The notes beneath the pieces were generated by a model. The model saw only the letters and a list, made by a program, of their open reading frames with translations. It was not told where the DNA came from and did not search any database. Shown in pieces: positions 1 through 13,796 of a stretch of 64,000 nucleotides of DNA. The stretch lies in NCBI GenBank assembly GCA_020152595.1, contig JAIGNY010003269.1, forward strand, positions 96,001-160,000, given 5' to 3'. Within the stretch, counting starts at the first letter, position 1, and the number at the start of each line of letters is the position of its first letter. Position numbers and translations under genes: made by a program. The stretch is from Chiridota heheva (taxonomy: Eukaryota > Echinodermata > Holothuroidea > Apodida > Chiridotidae).

Positions 1-536
1 AAGAGATATTTTCCCCCTCACGACCCATCTTTATCTTTTCTCTTTATGTCCCTTTAACCATACAGTTATTTACCAGCTTATATCCTAGTAGCATTAATAT
101 TCAGTGATTACTCCTCCTAGTGATATACTTATTCATTCATGCAAATTATCTCCTTATTCACCTATTTTATTCCTTATATGGATCATAATGATACCTCTTA
201 CAATGTACTTACTCACTATTCGAAGAAACATACTTGTGGTTGACCCATCCTTCACTGACCAGCCAATTCCTCACTTTCTCCCTTTGTTAATGTTTTTCAC
301 TTGGTTTTATGATACAGTAATGTTCACTTGGTTTTATGATACAGTAATGTTCACTTGGTTTTATAATTCTGTTAAGTAAAGTTGCATCTGCTTGTGATTT
401 GGAGATTTTGAGTTAAAACATGATTTAAAGTGTTGAAATTAATTTGTGTTTGCTGTTTTTGTTATTAAAGTGAAATATTCCATGTAGCTTCCCACCCTAG
501 CCTCCATCCTGACAATGTGGAGTTAGAGGGGCTACA
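1..536 (+). repeat. 5' LTR (first three bases outside the window)
   Basis: It is aligned end to end with 3202-3738. I see only two 1-bp indels (near 220 and 283) and no substitutions by eye. It contains two and a part copies of a 27-bp tandem unit beginning TTCACTTGGTTTTATGATAC (around 297-366), a possible ATTAAA poly(A) signal at 464, and ends GGGGCTACA. The 91-codon open frame at 104-379 is produced by LTR sequence and is not regarded as a gene. Confidence 0.88.
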
Positions 537-721
537 TTTGGTGTCAGAAGTGGCCAAATGTAAAGTGATTACATTTGGTGTCAGAAGTGGCCAAATGTAA
601 AGTGATTACATTTGGTGTCAGAAGTGGCGAAATGTAAAGTGATTACATTTGGTGTCAGAAGTGGCCAAATGTAAAGTGATTACATTTGGTGTCAGAAGTG
701 GCCAAATGTAAAGTGATTACA
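537..721 (+). repeat. Primer binding site amplified as five 37-bp tandem copies
   Basis: Each copy contains TGGTGTCAGAAGTGG, complementary to the 3' end of tRNA-Leu. Each also has CATTTGG and CCAAATG arms able to pair around it. Copies are at 537-573, 574-610, 611-647, 648-684 and 685-721; only the third has a visible change (GGC to GGCG..., C to G). A partial TTTGGTCATTTGG remnant follows. Confidence 0.85.
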
Positions 722-3201
722 TTTGGTCATTTGGTAATTATCATATGTCATTTGGTTAACAAAACGTTTCTTTTAACTGAGGATGATACCTGATTTAACC
801 AGTTGCTGATCCCGGATTTGTGATTGTTTTTTTTATGTGATGGTCCAACACCGCTATGAACTCAATGCTGTGGGAAGTGCGGACCACCCCTCAACGATTT
901 AATTCATCGGTGGCCTTATATGCGCCCACAGTATTAGCCATGGTGCGTCTCGATTGAACATTCTTCACCAACATGCGTTTCTTTTAACTGTTTGTACTGT
1001 TCACCCTTTCTGTTCTTGCCAAATTTTTGGAAGTTTCCACGTGCCTAGCTCTGATGTCCGCCAACGGAGGCGTATGATGCCGCCCGGACTGTGTGCCCTT
1101 GCACTTTAAAGCCCAGAAAGAATGCTGATCTTGAGGTTGACGGACTGCGCAGTGAATTTTATATATATATGAACTTAATGTAACATTTTGTAAATTTTGT
1201 GCCTTCTCGTTACTGGGTATTGCTTATCTGTTTTAACTTTTCAACCTGGAACATTTGTAAGTTACATTTCCTCTTCATGATCCGCTTGTATGTGCGTGTG
1301 TGTAATGTGGGCAGCGAACCATTATCCTGAAGCACTGTATGTACCAATTGTTACTATGTTGGGTATCATAGTTTCTTTTGTATTCATGCAGTGTGATTGT
1401 GCCTCTAGGCTATCTTTTTTTTTCTTTGGGGAGAGGCCCGGGGTGGGGTTTTCCTGTTCCATAGGGCCTGTGTCGTTCAAGTTGTGATATTGTTCCAGCA
1501 TATAATTCATGCATGAACAGATGAATTTGTGGCTTGAAAGAATTTGTTTTGTTGTAATTGTTTAATTGCTAAATTTGGGTTAGAAATGGTTTGAATTACA
1601 CAAGTTGCAGAAAATTGACAAGAAAAGTCAGATGCTTTATAAAAATGTAGATTTTTGTTGTTTTTGGTGAAATGGGCTGAAAATCCAGGAATTCCATAAT
1701 TATCTTTTTTTTTTAAATGTATGTTATTCAAGTTTTTTATTTTGTTTTGTCATAGCAGAAATTAATGTTTTGATATTTGTGTTCTCTAATTGAATTTGGT
1801 TAGATGAGTATACTGAATTGATTACACACTGTTTTTACACGTATGTGCTGTTGGTGAATGGTGATGTGAAGTGTTGCGGCTGCTGTGGTTGTAGTCTGAA
1901 TTTCTTTGATTTAAATTGGTTGTGATGTTTGGATGAGTCTCCTCACGATTAGGGTCCGAATGGGGAACAAGGTTCCAGGGACAACCAGGTTTGGTTGGTT
2001 CGGCATAGTCGTCGACAAGCTTGTCTTGTGAGTAAATCCAATGCATGCATTACCATTTTTTTTTTAAAGAAGTATGATTGAATTAATAGTAGCTGTCTTA
2101 GATCAAACATACAGGTATAGTTTTGTGTAGCTTTTGGATTATTGGTGTGTGTGTGTTTTTTATTGAGTTCATTGCATTTCGGAATGGCTGGTGACTGATG
2201 AGTCTTTAATATAAGTATAGAGGTTACAAATGGCTTCATTTTGTGAACTATTGTTATTTTGCAAAAGTTTTCTACTTTAATGCTTATACTTAGTTGTTGC
2301 AAGCTTTAACAAGCTTGACTTCCTTCTTAGATAAGGGTGCACTAGATAAGCATTCGGCAAGTGACAATAGTTTCATTATTATGCAGAAAAAGTCAGGTTA
2401 ATCAGATTAATGCTATAGTTCAGACTAAAAACAATTGGAGTGATTGGTTCAGATCATTTATTCGATGATGAAATTGGTTTATTTTCTTCTTTTCATTGTC
2501 CTGTATGTTATTAAACTAATTTTGAACTTGATAAGTACACTTGTTTGATTAATTTAACTTGGACTTCACTAGTCTACTTTTAGTCATAGCTATATTATAT
2601 ATAGTCAGGTGATTTTCAGTTAAAACTTTTGAGTTTTGAATATGATATGAAAGTGTAATTATGTGGATACAAACTAGTTATTTTATGGTTGAAAATGAAA
2701 TGCCATTTATGAAACTCCTTGTTAGGTATATATTTGTATCTTCTGTTGTATTGTTATCCTGCTAGAAGAGGAATTTTCTTTTCCTGTACACGCTGCATTT
2801 TCATGCTACAAGAATTTATTCTTGGTTTATCCTGTTTAGGGTCTGGTCTGCATGGTAGTTAGCTGTGGATTTTTTTTTTTTTAACTTCATCATTTGTTGA
2901 ATTGTCATTATTTTTCTTTTGATCATTTTGATAGCTGCATTGAGGAGCAGTGGTTTTCTTGATTTAATGCGTTTATCATCTTTGTTATTTGTGTTTAAAC
3001 TTTGTTTTGTTTCCTGATTCTATACCACGTATATTGTTCTTGCTTATTTGACATCCGTCTATGATGATTATATTCTATATTTGGTTAGTAGTATAGCGTT
3101 TTTACGATTTGTAACTAATGTATTCGTGTATCTGTATTATTATAATCATTATTGCTATTCACCATTGTCCCGAGGATGTGACAATATTCGGCGGGGAGAG
3201 T

Positions 3202-3738
3202 TGTAAGAGATATTTTCCCCCTCACGACCCATCTTTATCTTTTCTCTTTATGTCCCTTTAACCATACAGTTATTTACCAGCTTATATCCTAGTAGCATTA
3301 ATATTCAGTGATTACTCCTCCTAGTGATATACTTATTCATTCATGCAAATTATCTCCTTATTCACCTATTTTATTCCTTATATGGATCATAATGATACCT
3401 CTTACAATGTACTTACTCACTATTGAAGAAACATACTTGTGGTTGACCCATCCTTCACTGACCAGCCAATTCCTCACTTTCTCCTTTGTTAATGTTTTTC
3501 ACTTGGTTTTATGATACAGTAATGTTCACTTGGTTTTATGATACAGTAATGTTCACTTGGTTTTATAATTCTGTTAAGTAAAGTTGCATCTGCTTGTGAT
3601 TTGGAGATTTTGAGTTAAAACATGATTTAAAGTGTTGAAATTAATTTGTGTTTGCTGTTTTTGTTATTAAAGTGAAATATTCCATGTAGCTTCCCACCCT
3701 AGCCTCCATCCTGACAATGTGGAGTTAGAGGGGCTACA
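3202..3738 (+). repeat. 3' LTR
   Basis: Begins TGTAAGAGATATTTTCC directly after the polypurine run and ends GGGGCTACA. It is almost identical to the 5' LTR. A one-base deletion relative to it shortens the shadow ORF. Confidence 0.9.
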
Positions 3739-6405
3739 GTAGCGCAAAACTTAACTCTCTAAACTTCGCTGTAAAAAAATATATATCCAAACCAGTGTGC
3801 AACAAGCAGTGTGTGTAGTATGATGTAGAAAAAAAAAAATTGCAGTTATACATTACCAAACTGTTTTGAAAGCATGTCTGCTATTTGCTGAAAAAAATTG
3901 CACCACCTATTATGAACCAATCACAACTTGTGTTCAAATGAAATTGTTACGTGTTACTGAGCGTGCACGTAACAAAATTGTGGAATCAGTCAGTAATTTC
4001 CAGCATAGCATTAATGAGGTGGAATCGTGTATTTAATATTCAAGAATACCAAGTGACCCGTCCCGTGAAATTTAGAGGAAGTGCGTATATTTTTATTTTA
4101 CGGTATTTTATGAAGATGGGTAAATAAAAGATACAAGAAACATTTGTATTCTATTTCTTTATTCACAAAAACAAAGGTACGATTGAAAAACAAGAAATAT
4201 CACAAGACTTTACAAGGTACACTGTTAGATTTTAACACATATACTACTTCCGCAAACAATATTGAAAATGCTTTGTTGGTACATTGGATACCTGGCCGAT
4301 AATGCAGGTGGGGTACCTGGTCCAATTTTTGGACCCGGTGCAAACACTATGAAAGCATTTCACTCAAGAGGATGTCTTACTCAATTTTTTTACATAAACT
4401 TGTCAAAACACTATTTTCAATATTCAAATTTCAAGTTAACTTGAGCTTTCCAAACACTATAACCATATCATATCTAGATACCTGAAGATGTTTCACATCA
4501 GCTGCCACCAAATCATGTATCTCTCCAGGGGTTTCTTCACCCTTCCGTTACTAGCTCCAACCTCAAGCAAGTTCAGTTAATAACACTGTCCTTAGTAAAT
4601 TATGTTCAAAACCTCAAATCACATCAAGTAAGTAATAAAACTGTTACTGTTACTTTAGCGTAAGAAATACACAGTAAGACTCTCAAGTTAGTTTCACCAA
4701 ATTATAATCTTGGATACTTCTTTCAGTCTCCAACTGTTAAACAAAACAGTTAAGCAAGGTAAAATAATTATATAACTACTTACGAATATACCCGTCTTGT
4801 CTCGAGTCCTAATTTAAACCAATTTTAAATAAACAAATTTCTTATCTTTGCGTAAACGGTCTACACACTGTATACAAGATGTGCATGTTATTACTCAAAA
4901 CAATCATCAACGTTCATCCAATTAAATAATCATGTGTGCCAATTGTGTTTGACTCTCACAAATTATAAATATTCATAAGCTAATTGAGCTGCTATGCCTT
5001 GATTCTCAGGGTCGTACCAGTTTCACTAATAATTATAATAACAACAAAACCATTACAACAGCCCCATCTTATAACCAAAAAAAGCTCAAGTTTTACGTAC
5101 ACGTTGAAATTAAACCATAAAATTGAGGGTAAAAGGGGCAAAATATATTTGACTTTGATAATAATTTGAGATGACACACAATTTTCAACAAATTTTACAT
5201 CCTGTTCTATCTTTATCACTCACGTTGTGAATGTTATGCTCTCTGAACATCTGTGCATGAAGCGGATTACGCAAAGTGAGATTTGCTGGTAACCACTTGT
5301 GTTGCAATTATTGATCACTGAATTTTTTTATAGTTTTTCTTTAAAAAAGGAATAAAACCTTCACACAAATCAATTTGTTTATGAGTTTAAGCATTTTGGT
5401 GAGGCACATTGATCACAGGATAAATTGTAAAGGGTTTGAAGTGATACTGTATATGCATGATGTCATCATCCTAGTTGTACATAAGATGCTATTGGTATTA
5501 CATAACCATGAATATAAGTAAAATACACATTACAAAATAAACATATTTGGAACTGGAAAAACAAAATAATTATTGTATGGATTGGATTGAAAGTTTCAAT
5601 CAATATTGAAGTTTTATGATTAATTTTATTAGTATACCACAATTTATAAGTGTTCAATTCAAAGCAAATCTGCTCAGAAGTACTTTATAATCATAATGTA
5701 AGAGGTACAAAACAAGTTTAAATTAAAAACAAACTAAGAAGTCCAGAAATCAAGGAGAAAGTAATGTAACTAAAGTCAGACTTCAAAATGTTTAATAAAT
5801 GTGTCTTTAGAGCATGCATGTTTGAAGCCATAATATTGGATGCAGGAAGATAATGTTCCACAAGCGAGGAGCAACCCAGGAGAAACTATTTTCGTGATTT
5901 AATTCGTGAAAAGTCAAGTGTCAAAGTTTGATCCATCCCCATCAACAGCAACAGGAATGCATGAATAGGTGACTTGTTTGTATGAAGCATTGTGACCATC
6001 ATGCAAGAGAGAACCCATATGTGAAAGAACCCTCCTAAATTAGAACAAACTGACTGTGATGTAAAACAAAACGCAATTCCCCATTATTTTTAAGGAAAAT
6101 GGTTTAATCAAACACGATCTTTTTTTCAACAGTAAAATGTAAAAGACTGTTTAGATTTTCAAGATCACAATTTACAGCCAAAATGAAGATGTAACGGATG
6201 TGTGTCATAATTTTTGCAAAAGTCAGCAAATCTTCACTTTAATCTGCAATACCTCTAAAATTACTTGGTTCCACTACACCCAAAAATGAAGATTTGTGCA
6301 AATTTATTGATTGTTGATAATTTTATCTTAAAATTAATTTGTTGTTGTTGTTGTTGATTACAAAAATTTGTCAATCACTTGAAGAACATTCTACACAAGT
6401 ATAAG
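3739..6405. other. No gene recognised
   Basis: AT-rich sequence with A- and T-runs and a short GTT repeat near 6340. The longest frames are about 60-75 codons, lack domains and occur on both strands. I see nothing to call here. Confidence 0.5.
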
Positions 6406-7640
6406 TGAAAAAACACATACAAAAAAACAAAAAAAAAACAAAGGAAAAAAACATACAAAAGAAAAACACATACAAAGGAAAAAAAACATATACAAAGGAA
6501 AAAACACATACAAAGGAAAAAACTCATACAAAGGAGAAAACACATACAAAGGAAAAAACTCATGCAAAGGAAAAAACACATGCAAAGGAAAAAACACATA
6601 CAAAGCACAACAAAAAAACACATACAAAAACATAAAAAAAAAACACATACAAAGGAAAAAACACATACAGAGAAAAACACATACAAAACACATACAAAAA
6701 AACTTATACAAAGGAAAAAACACATACAAAGAAAAAAGCACAACCAAAGGGAAAAACACATACAAAGGGGAAAAAAAACATACAAAGGAAAAAAAAAAAA
6801 ACATACAAAGGAAAAAAACATACAAACAAAGGAAAAAACACATACAAAGGAAAAAACACATACAAAAAAAAGAAAAGAACACAAAAAAAAACATACAAAG
6901 GAAAAAAAAACACTTACAAAGGAAAAACACTTACAACGGAAAAAAACACTTACAAAGGAAAAACACATACAAAGAAAAAAACACATACAAAGGGAAAAAA
7001 AACACATACAAAGGAAAAAAATACTTGCAAAGGAAAAAAACATATACAAAGGAAAAAACACTTACAAAGGAAAAAACACATACAAAGAAAAAAACACATA
7101 CAAAGGAAAAAACACATACAAAGGAAAAAACACATGCAAAGGAAAAAACACATTCAAAGGAAAAAACACATACAAAGGAAAAAACACATACAAAGGAAAA
7201 AAAACATACAAACGAAAAAACACATACAAAGGAAAAAACACATACAAAGAAGAAAAAAAAGAAAGAAAAAAAGAAACACATACAAAGGAAAAAACACTTA
7301 CAAAGGAAAAAACACTTACAACGGAAAAAACACATTCAAAAGAAAAAACACATTCAAAGGAAAAAAACACATACAAAGGAAAAAAATACTTGCAAAGGAA
7401 AAAAACACATACAAAGGAAAAAACACATAAAAGGGGAAAATAATACAAAGGAAAAAACACTTACAAAGGAAAAAACTTATACAAAGGAAAAAACATAGAA
7501 CGGAAAAAACACATACAAAGGAAAAAACACATACAAAGGAAAAAACCTACAAAGGAAAAAACCTACAAAGGAAAAAACATAGAACGGAAAAAACACATAC
7601 AAAGGAAAAAACACATACAAAGGAAAAAACACATACAAAG
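6406..7640. repeat. 18-bp minisatellite array (AAAGGAAAAAACACATAC)
   Basis: About 1.23 kb of a degenerate 18-bp unit. The length is a multiple of three, so long open frames arise (Lys/Thr-rich on +, Phe/Cys/Val-rich on -). The same stretch is open on both strands and in several frames with no start context or splice signals, so none is called a gene. Strong purine strand bias. Confidence 0.9.
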
Positions 7641-8993
7641 TACTAACAGGGGAGGTTTTATTCCCAAAAAGCAACTCTCTGATTTAAAGTAATCAGGTTG
7701 GGATTCATAGTAGTATTGATGATATTCAGTAACGTTGGGAGCAAAAGAAGTAGGGACCCAGTCAAGTCCTCCTTCAATGCACTTTCAATCACTAGAAATG
7801 CATCTAGACAATCACAACTATCAGTGATCTACATTAGTACAAGTAGAAGGAAAATCACAGCTGCATCAACCTTTTTTGTGGGCACAGCAGGAAAAAGGGG
7901 AATTTAAGAGAAGCATTTTTCAGGTGAAAAGGGAACCCAAACCTGCTCTCCTTTCACCTTTCACCTCTTCATCTATAATTTAGAAAGAAATGGGTTTGCA
8001 GCTGTCAGACATTGAAATACAAATGGAAAGTATGTCACTTTTCTAAGAGAACAAAACTTATTATTTTCCTTACTGAAACTCAAATTCAGGGTCAAATTTG
8101 TACCACAAAATGGAAGTTTGGAGAAAAAAAAATTTGGTTTTCTGAAAGGCACAGTACTATACCTTCCTGATTGTCACTCAGGGTTCCCGGGATATTTGGG
8201 CTCTTTTGTGCACCCAAGGAAGATTATAAGTAAATACCATAACCACAGAAGAATAAATAATGTCTAATGTTGAGAAAGAACTATTTCTGAATTTGATTTA
8301 TAATATAGGGGAGCAATTTCATGGTTCAAAATCCCCCCTTATTGGATATTTTTCACAGCTGTCAGGAAAAAGAAAAAAAAAATTTTAACTCTTAAGTTTC
8401 TTAAAATGAAGGATTTTTAGTACAATGAAGACTATCATGCAGAGGCGGCAGAAAATGTTTGAATCTGGGGGGCACATCTTCTATGGGGCGCTTTTTAACT
8501 GTTGTATTTTCAAAGCATGTAGCACAGCAGTATAGTTTTATAGGGACACCCCCCCCTCTCTCCCCTGAATATTTATCAACATCAAGTGGTCAGAAAAATG
8601 TTGCTATCACATTTTCCATTCTTTCTTTTTTTAATTACAGCAACAATTCAAGATAATTTGGTACAAAATTTAGTAAAATATAACAAATGTATACCAAAAT
8701 CTACCAAAATTGGAAGAAAAAAGTCTTAAAATTAGAAGGATTTATACTTATAAAGCACGATTAGCCAATTGTATTGGTCATGAATCGGAATAAGTACATA
8801 ATCAATGTCTAAAATAATGTGAAAACTAAGCAATTAAAGGGTCTTTAGAATATTATTCAGGATGCCATCATTTTCTTGCTGAGAATAAATGTAACTTCAT
8901 ATGTCAGAGGCCCATGAATTAGACCAGATGGCCCAAATTTACACCCAGTTGTTCAGCGAGTCAGTGGCAGAACCCAAATTAAAGGCGCTCTAA
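7641..8993. other. No gene recognised
   Basis: Unique-looking AT-rich DNA after the 18-bp array. It includes the phrase GCAGAGGCGGCAGAAAATG and a short C-run near 8550, typical of the repeat debris in this window. No supported coding. Confidence 0.5.
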
Positions 8994-10215
<1,222 letters not shown>

Positions 10216-11596
10216 ACAGGGCCATATGCCCCTCCCCCTCCCCATTCCTTTAATGTTGCAGTGACCTAGATGGTGCCCCCCAACTAAGTCATTTTTACCA
10301 TTGAACTAGTGTTGTGGCAATTATCTTTGTGCACCCCCCCCCATGAATATTATGTTCCTATGCTTATGTTGCAACATGCACTGTCCTCATCAACTTGTAT
10401 AATACAAGAAGCGGATTAATCTGCCTTTTATATATGAAAATTGTAAACAAAAAATCTTATGTCAATTTTTAAGATGTAACCAAATATTCAGTATTGCAGA
10501 CAGCTTTTATCTAAATTCTGTCAGCTTTTGGGGCCAAGCATCTCTAAACCACTCCTGGTGAGTTGTAACTAGCTTGCAGATAAAACAAAATATCCAAAGA
10601 TTCATCTGAAGTTTTACAGCAAGCCTCTTAAATTAAGAGGCTAAAGCTGTATATGAGCTATGTCTACGCTCTTTGAGGCTTTTTCTAAATGATCCTTGTC
10701 TAGGGTCCTTGTGGGCATGCTCTTGTCAATCAGCTGATACTGTAACACAGTGTTGTAGAATCGAGGTCTAAATGTATGGCTCACTAAAACCAACACTTGG
10801 CTCATTTCTTTATCATTCTAAGGCCTCAGAATGTTGGGGTTAATATGCAGGGTAACAATTTAACATTAACTGGCAGTGATTCCAACATCTTCTGACTGAT
10901 TATTTTTTTTTTTTTCTGGGACTTTCTGTATGTCTTTTCCAATATATGCAATGTTTTAAGAGGTATATATTTTTATATGATTCTTTCCCCTCCACCTCCT
11001 CCCCATTCCAAAAGTCTGGAAAAATCTCCTCTTTTAGTTAGATTTCATGTCCCTTAATGACATAATGTTAAAGGATTAGTTCAGTGGTCCAGCAAGTGGA
11101 CCTTTCATCTTATATGAAAGAGGACTTTAAAAGAAACAAAATACTGAAAAAAACGTTCAAAATTCTTATTCCGTCACAGAGATATCCAAATTTAAAACTC
11201 TTATCTTTGTAGAAATTAAGTCTTCTATGAAAGGTTGGTGCTCTTATTCCCCCTTCCCTTCCCCACCTTCTTAACAATTGTTAATGTATCTTAAAGAAAA
11301 TATATTTAACTTTTTTCCTATTTAAATTTCTCTCCTCAAAACTTTCTTCAGATGGTAAATTAAAGGAGCACTAGACCAAAAAGTGAGGGCGTATTTTTAA
11401 GGGGTCCCACAAAGAATCAAATGTTTATTTAGCACGCAATAGTATAGCAATTTTCTGGGTAATATAAATATTCAAGTAACCTTCGACCTCACATCATCTG
11501 TGGGCTATAAAAGAATGAAGTTTATTAAATTTTTGTAGATGATATATCTGTGAAATTCACAAAAACAAACGTCCTTACTTTTCATTCTATTGCTCC
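10216..11596. other. No gene recognised
   Basis: Mixed AT-rich sequence with C-runs (10335) and T-runs (10903). No ORF above about 60 codons and no repeat family identified. Confidence 0.5.
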
Positions 11597-11850
11597 TTTA
11601 AAGAGGGCATGACATGGTCATCGATTTTGGCTAAAAACTTAAAATAATAACTTCTAGTAATATAAAATCACATAATTATAATACCAATTCCGAAAAAATA
11701 GTAAAAATTGGTGCAAATATCGAGAGAAATATGCAGCAAAATCGCTTATAACGCTTCGTAGCTAACGATGAAAATGCTTGTCACGTGACAAATAAGCCTG
11801 TGAGCGTAACTTCAGGCGTAAGGCAGAGCTGGCTAGCCACTGGAGACACA
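11597..11850 (+). promoter_or_regulatory. Block upstream of the P2X7-like remnant, repeated at 21 kb
   Basis: Starts TTAAAGAGGGCATGACATGG and contains GTCACGTGAC (about 11781) and AACTTCAGGC. The same ordered motifs occur on the minus strand at about 21175-20935. It could be the promoter portion of a duplicated gene or element; role inferred from position only. Confidence 0.4.
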
Positions 11851-11874
11851 TAAACACTGTACTTTCTTGCGATA

Positions 11875-12119
11875 ATGGCGACGGACAAAGGCGTTCTTCC
11901 TGTTCTTCGTCTGATAGCGAAATAGATCTTGTATTATAATGTTCTTCCTCAAGTTTTGATGAAGGAGAATGGAATGATTCTGATGAAAATGAAGAGGTAG
12001 AAGGTGAAATTATCGGCCTTGCCCGTACCAATTTGAGCCGGAAGGCGATGCACAGGAGGCTGAAGAATTCGACCATGTTCGCATCGAGAGACTCCAACAA
12101 ATTGTTAATAACCTACATG
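11875..12119 (+). pseudogene. P2X7-C-terminal-like gene, degraded first exon
   Basis: Read in pieces, this encodes a Ser- and acid-rich stretch (SSCSSSDSEIDLVL, SSSSFDEGEWNDSDENEE) followed by PYQFEPEGDAQEAEEFD. That resembles the N-terminal PYMFEP-type region of the many invertebrate proteins that carry the P2X7 intracellular zinc domain. The reading frame starting at ATG 11875 runs into a stop after 16 codons. The Ser-rich frame has its own TAA, and a further frame change is needed before PYQFEP, so the exon is broken. It ends at CATG followed by GTGAGA, whose phase fits the block at 13621. Function of this family is not well known. The identification is from remembered family pattern, not a search. 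Confidence 0.5.
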
Positions 12120-13620
12120 GTGAGATACTTTTTTTGATTATGCGTGTTTTGAGATGGGTGAAATTTCTCAATTCTTTTGGCAAAGATTAATCCCCCTCCA
12201 TAATGAAAATTGAAACCCTGGGTTAGGTCAAGAGACAGTGAAGCCTCGTATAGTAGTTTTGCGAGAATTACTTTGCGAGAAAAAGTTTTTGTTTGGTAGG
12301 CGAGGCTGGGCCTAATAGTAATACGTAGTAGTAGTGGTGGCACTAGTACTAAATGCTAGTCCGAGATTTCTCTGAAAGTGAGTTAGGCATCCATTTTTGA
12401 CATTTTGCACACCATCAAAGCTAGAGGAATCTCGAGCTAGTACTAGTAGGCCTAGTACTTGGCCTGGTTATTATACACATCCCTCAGTACTGTTGTTATT
12501 GGGATTGCGTCATTTGAGGGTTGTCATGTACTATTAGGTGCAATTCTTATGTTTTTAAAAATTCACACGTAGAAAATTGATGAATGAAAAATAACTAAGA
12601 TAATTAACGTACTAGTAGTACCGTCGGACTAATCCAGCCGTGTTATTATGGCTGCCGTTGGTGATGGCTGGCTGTCCAAGGGTACTACAAAATCCTATAC
12701 CCTCCTCAGCTCCTGTGCTGTTTTCAGCAAAGTGTAAAAGTATAGGAAGATCTCAGTTTTAAGATCTTTATGAAAATGAAACCATTTTACCTTTTTCTCG
12801 CCTACAATGACCAGAATCGATGTTTGAAGCCCATCCATGTCTTCAAAAACTGTTTTTAAAGTGATTTTAGTTACTTTTTCAAGTATTTTACACTACTTTT
12901 CATTCCGTAAAAATTGTCTGATGAGCTCTCCAAAGTATGGTCAAAATTCAAAACACTACCATTGGGGCTATAAGATTTTAGCGGGGTGATATGTTTGAGA
13001 TTATTTGAGGATAAAATTAAGATAATACATATAATGTAGTACAATTAAATAAGCTAAACATTTCTTGATGTTTTATTTATCTGTTTTGCAGTTTTTAAAT
13101 TTATTTTTATACTAATACGATTCAATTAAAAATGATGTATAGTGACGGTTTAAGATCTTTCCCATTTTTTAAAATTTACCTTAAGTGGGTATTAATTACA
13201 AAGCATCTTAAAATTTTCCATCCAAGTATTGTTTCATATAACCCTTTCTTGATTAAGGTCATGGCTTTTTATTGTCATTTCTTGGGAGGTACAGCTCCTT
13301 GAAAGGTCAAATTTTCTTTTCTCTTTCAATGTTTGTTTGAGAGGGCAGATCCTGAAGCCCAGCATTCATTAAAAAAAGGCATGTTGTACTTTACCATACC
13401 ATACAAAGGAATATATCATTTATTTCAGAGACATGAAAAATTATCATTTTATACAGTACCTAAAAACCACATATATAGGTCAATTTCCTTTGCATTGTTG
13501 GCAAAGATACCATGGGATGAACATGAAGGTTCATACTGATGAAAAGAAAAATGGGATTCATTCAAGAAGTTATTTCATTGTTCTTTTGTTAATGCTTATT
13601 TTCTTTTTGTATCTCCTCAG

Positions 13621-13796
13621 ATGATACTGCATATCGGCAACTGGTAAGATGGTGCAGGGACTATCTTGGCAAACACAATTGTGTAATTCTACCATCATGT
13701 GCTGTGCTAAAAATCAGAACTACATTTTAATCTGAAGGACATGTTGGGTTTAAATACCCTGACTGTTATTTTGAGACTGACTCCTGTGCAGTGTGA
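13621..13796 (+). pseudogene. P2X7-C-terminal-like gene, last exon with in-frame stop
   Basis: After a pyrimidine-rich tract and ctcctcag acceptor, the frame reads TAYRQLVRWCRDYLGK, then ILPSCAVLKIRTTF, a stop (TAA at 13728), then SEGHVGFKYPD. These match the conserved end of P2X7-C-terminal-like domains (YRQFxxW, LGxxxRxxIPSCxVxxIRxxFP, YxGF). The stop stands where a conserved proline codon is expected. The Cys-rich segment (DWCxCGxC) normally encoded between the two blocks is not visible between 12120 and 13620, so an internal exon seems to be lost. Splice phase with 12119 is compatible. Confidence 0.55.

Larger units (their letters stand above)
1..3738 (+). mobile_element. Non-autonomous LTR retrotransposon, complete except 3 bases
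   Basis: Two direct repeats of about 537-539 bp bound a 2.67-kb interior. The repeats have TG...CA ends. Just inside the 5' LTR is a primer binding site matching the 3' end of tRNA-Leu. Just before the 3' LTR is a polypurine run (GGCGGGGAGAG, about 3191-3200). The interior has no gag or pol reading frame of useful length, so the element must borrow proteins from a relative. The PBS type suggests a Ty3/Gypsy-like relative, but with no pol this is inference. The base after the 3' LTR starts GTAGC; the matching 5' flank lies outside the window, so the target duplication cannot be tested. Confidence 0.85.

Noticed and set aside
104-379. 91-codon ORF as a retrotransposon gene
   Set aside because: It lies in the LTR, is shortened by a 1-bp indel in the other LTR, and its C-terminal repeats come from a 27-bp tandem unit.
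6375-7498. Several overlapping ORFs up to 293 codons in the AAAGGAAAAAACACATAC array
   Set aside because: The 18-bp unit keeps frames open on both strands; protein is pure repeat with no start context, domain or splice signal.
6406-7640. CRISPR array
   Set aside because: Units are contiguous without unique spacers, and the genome is eukaryotic.
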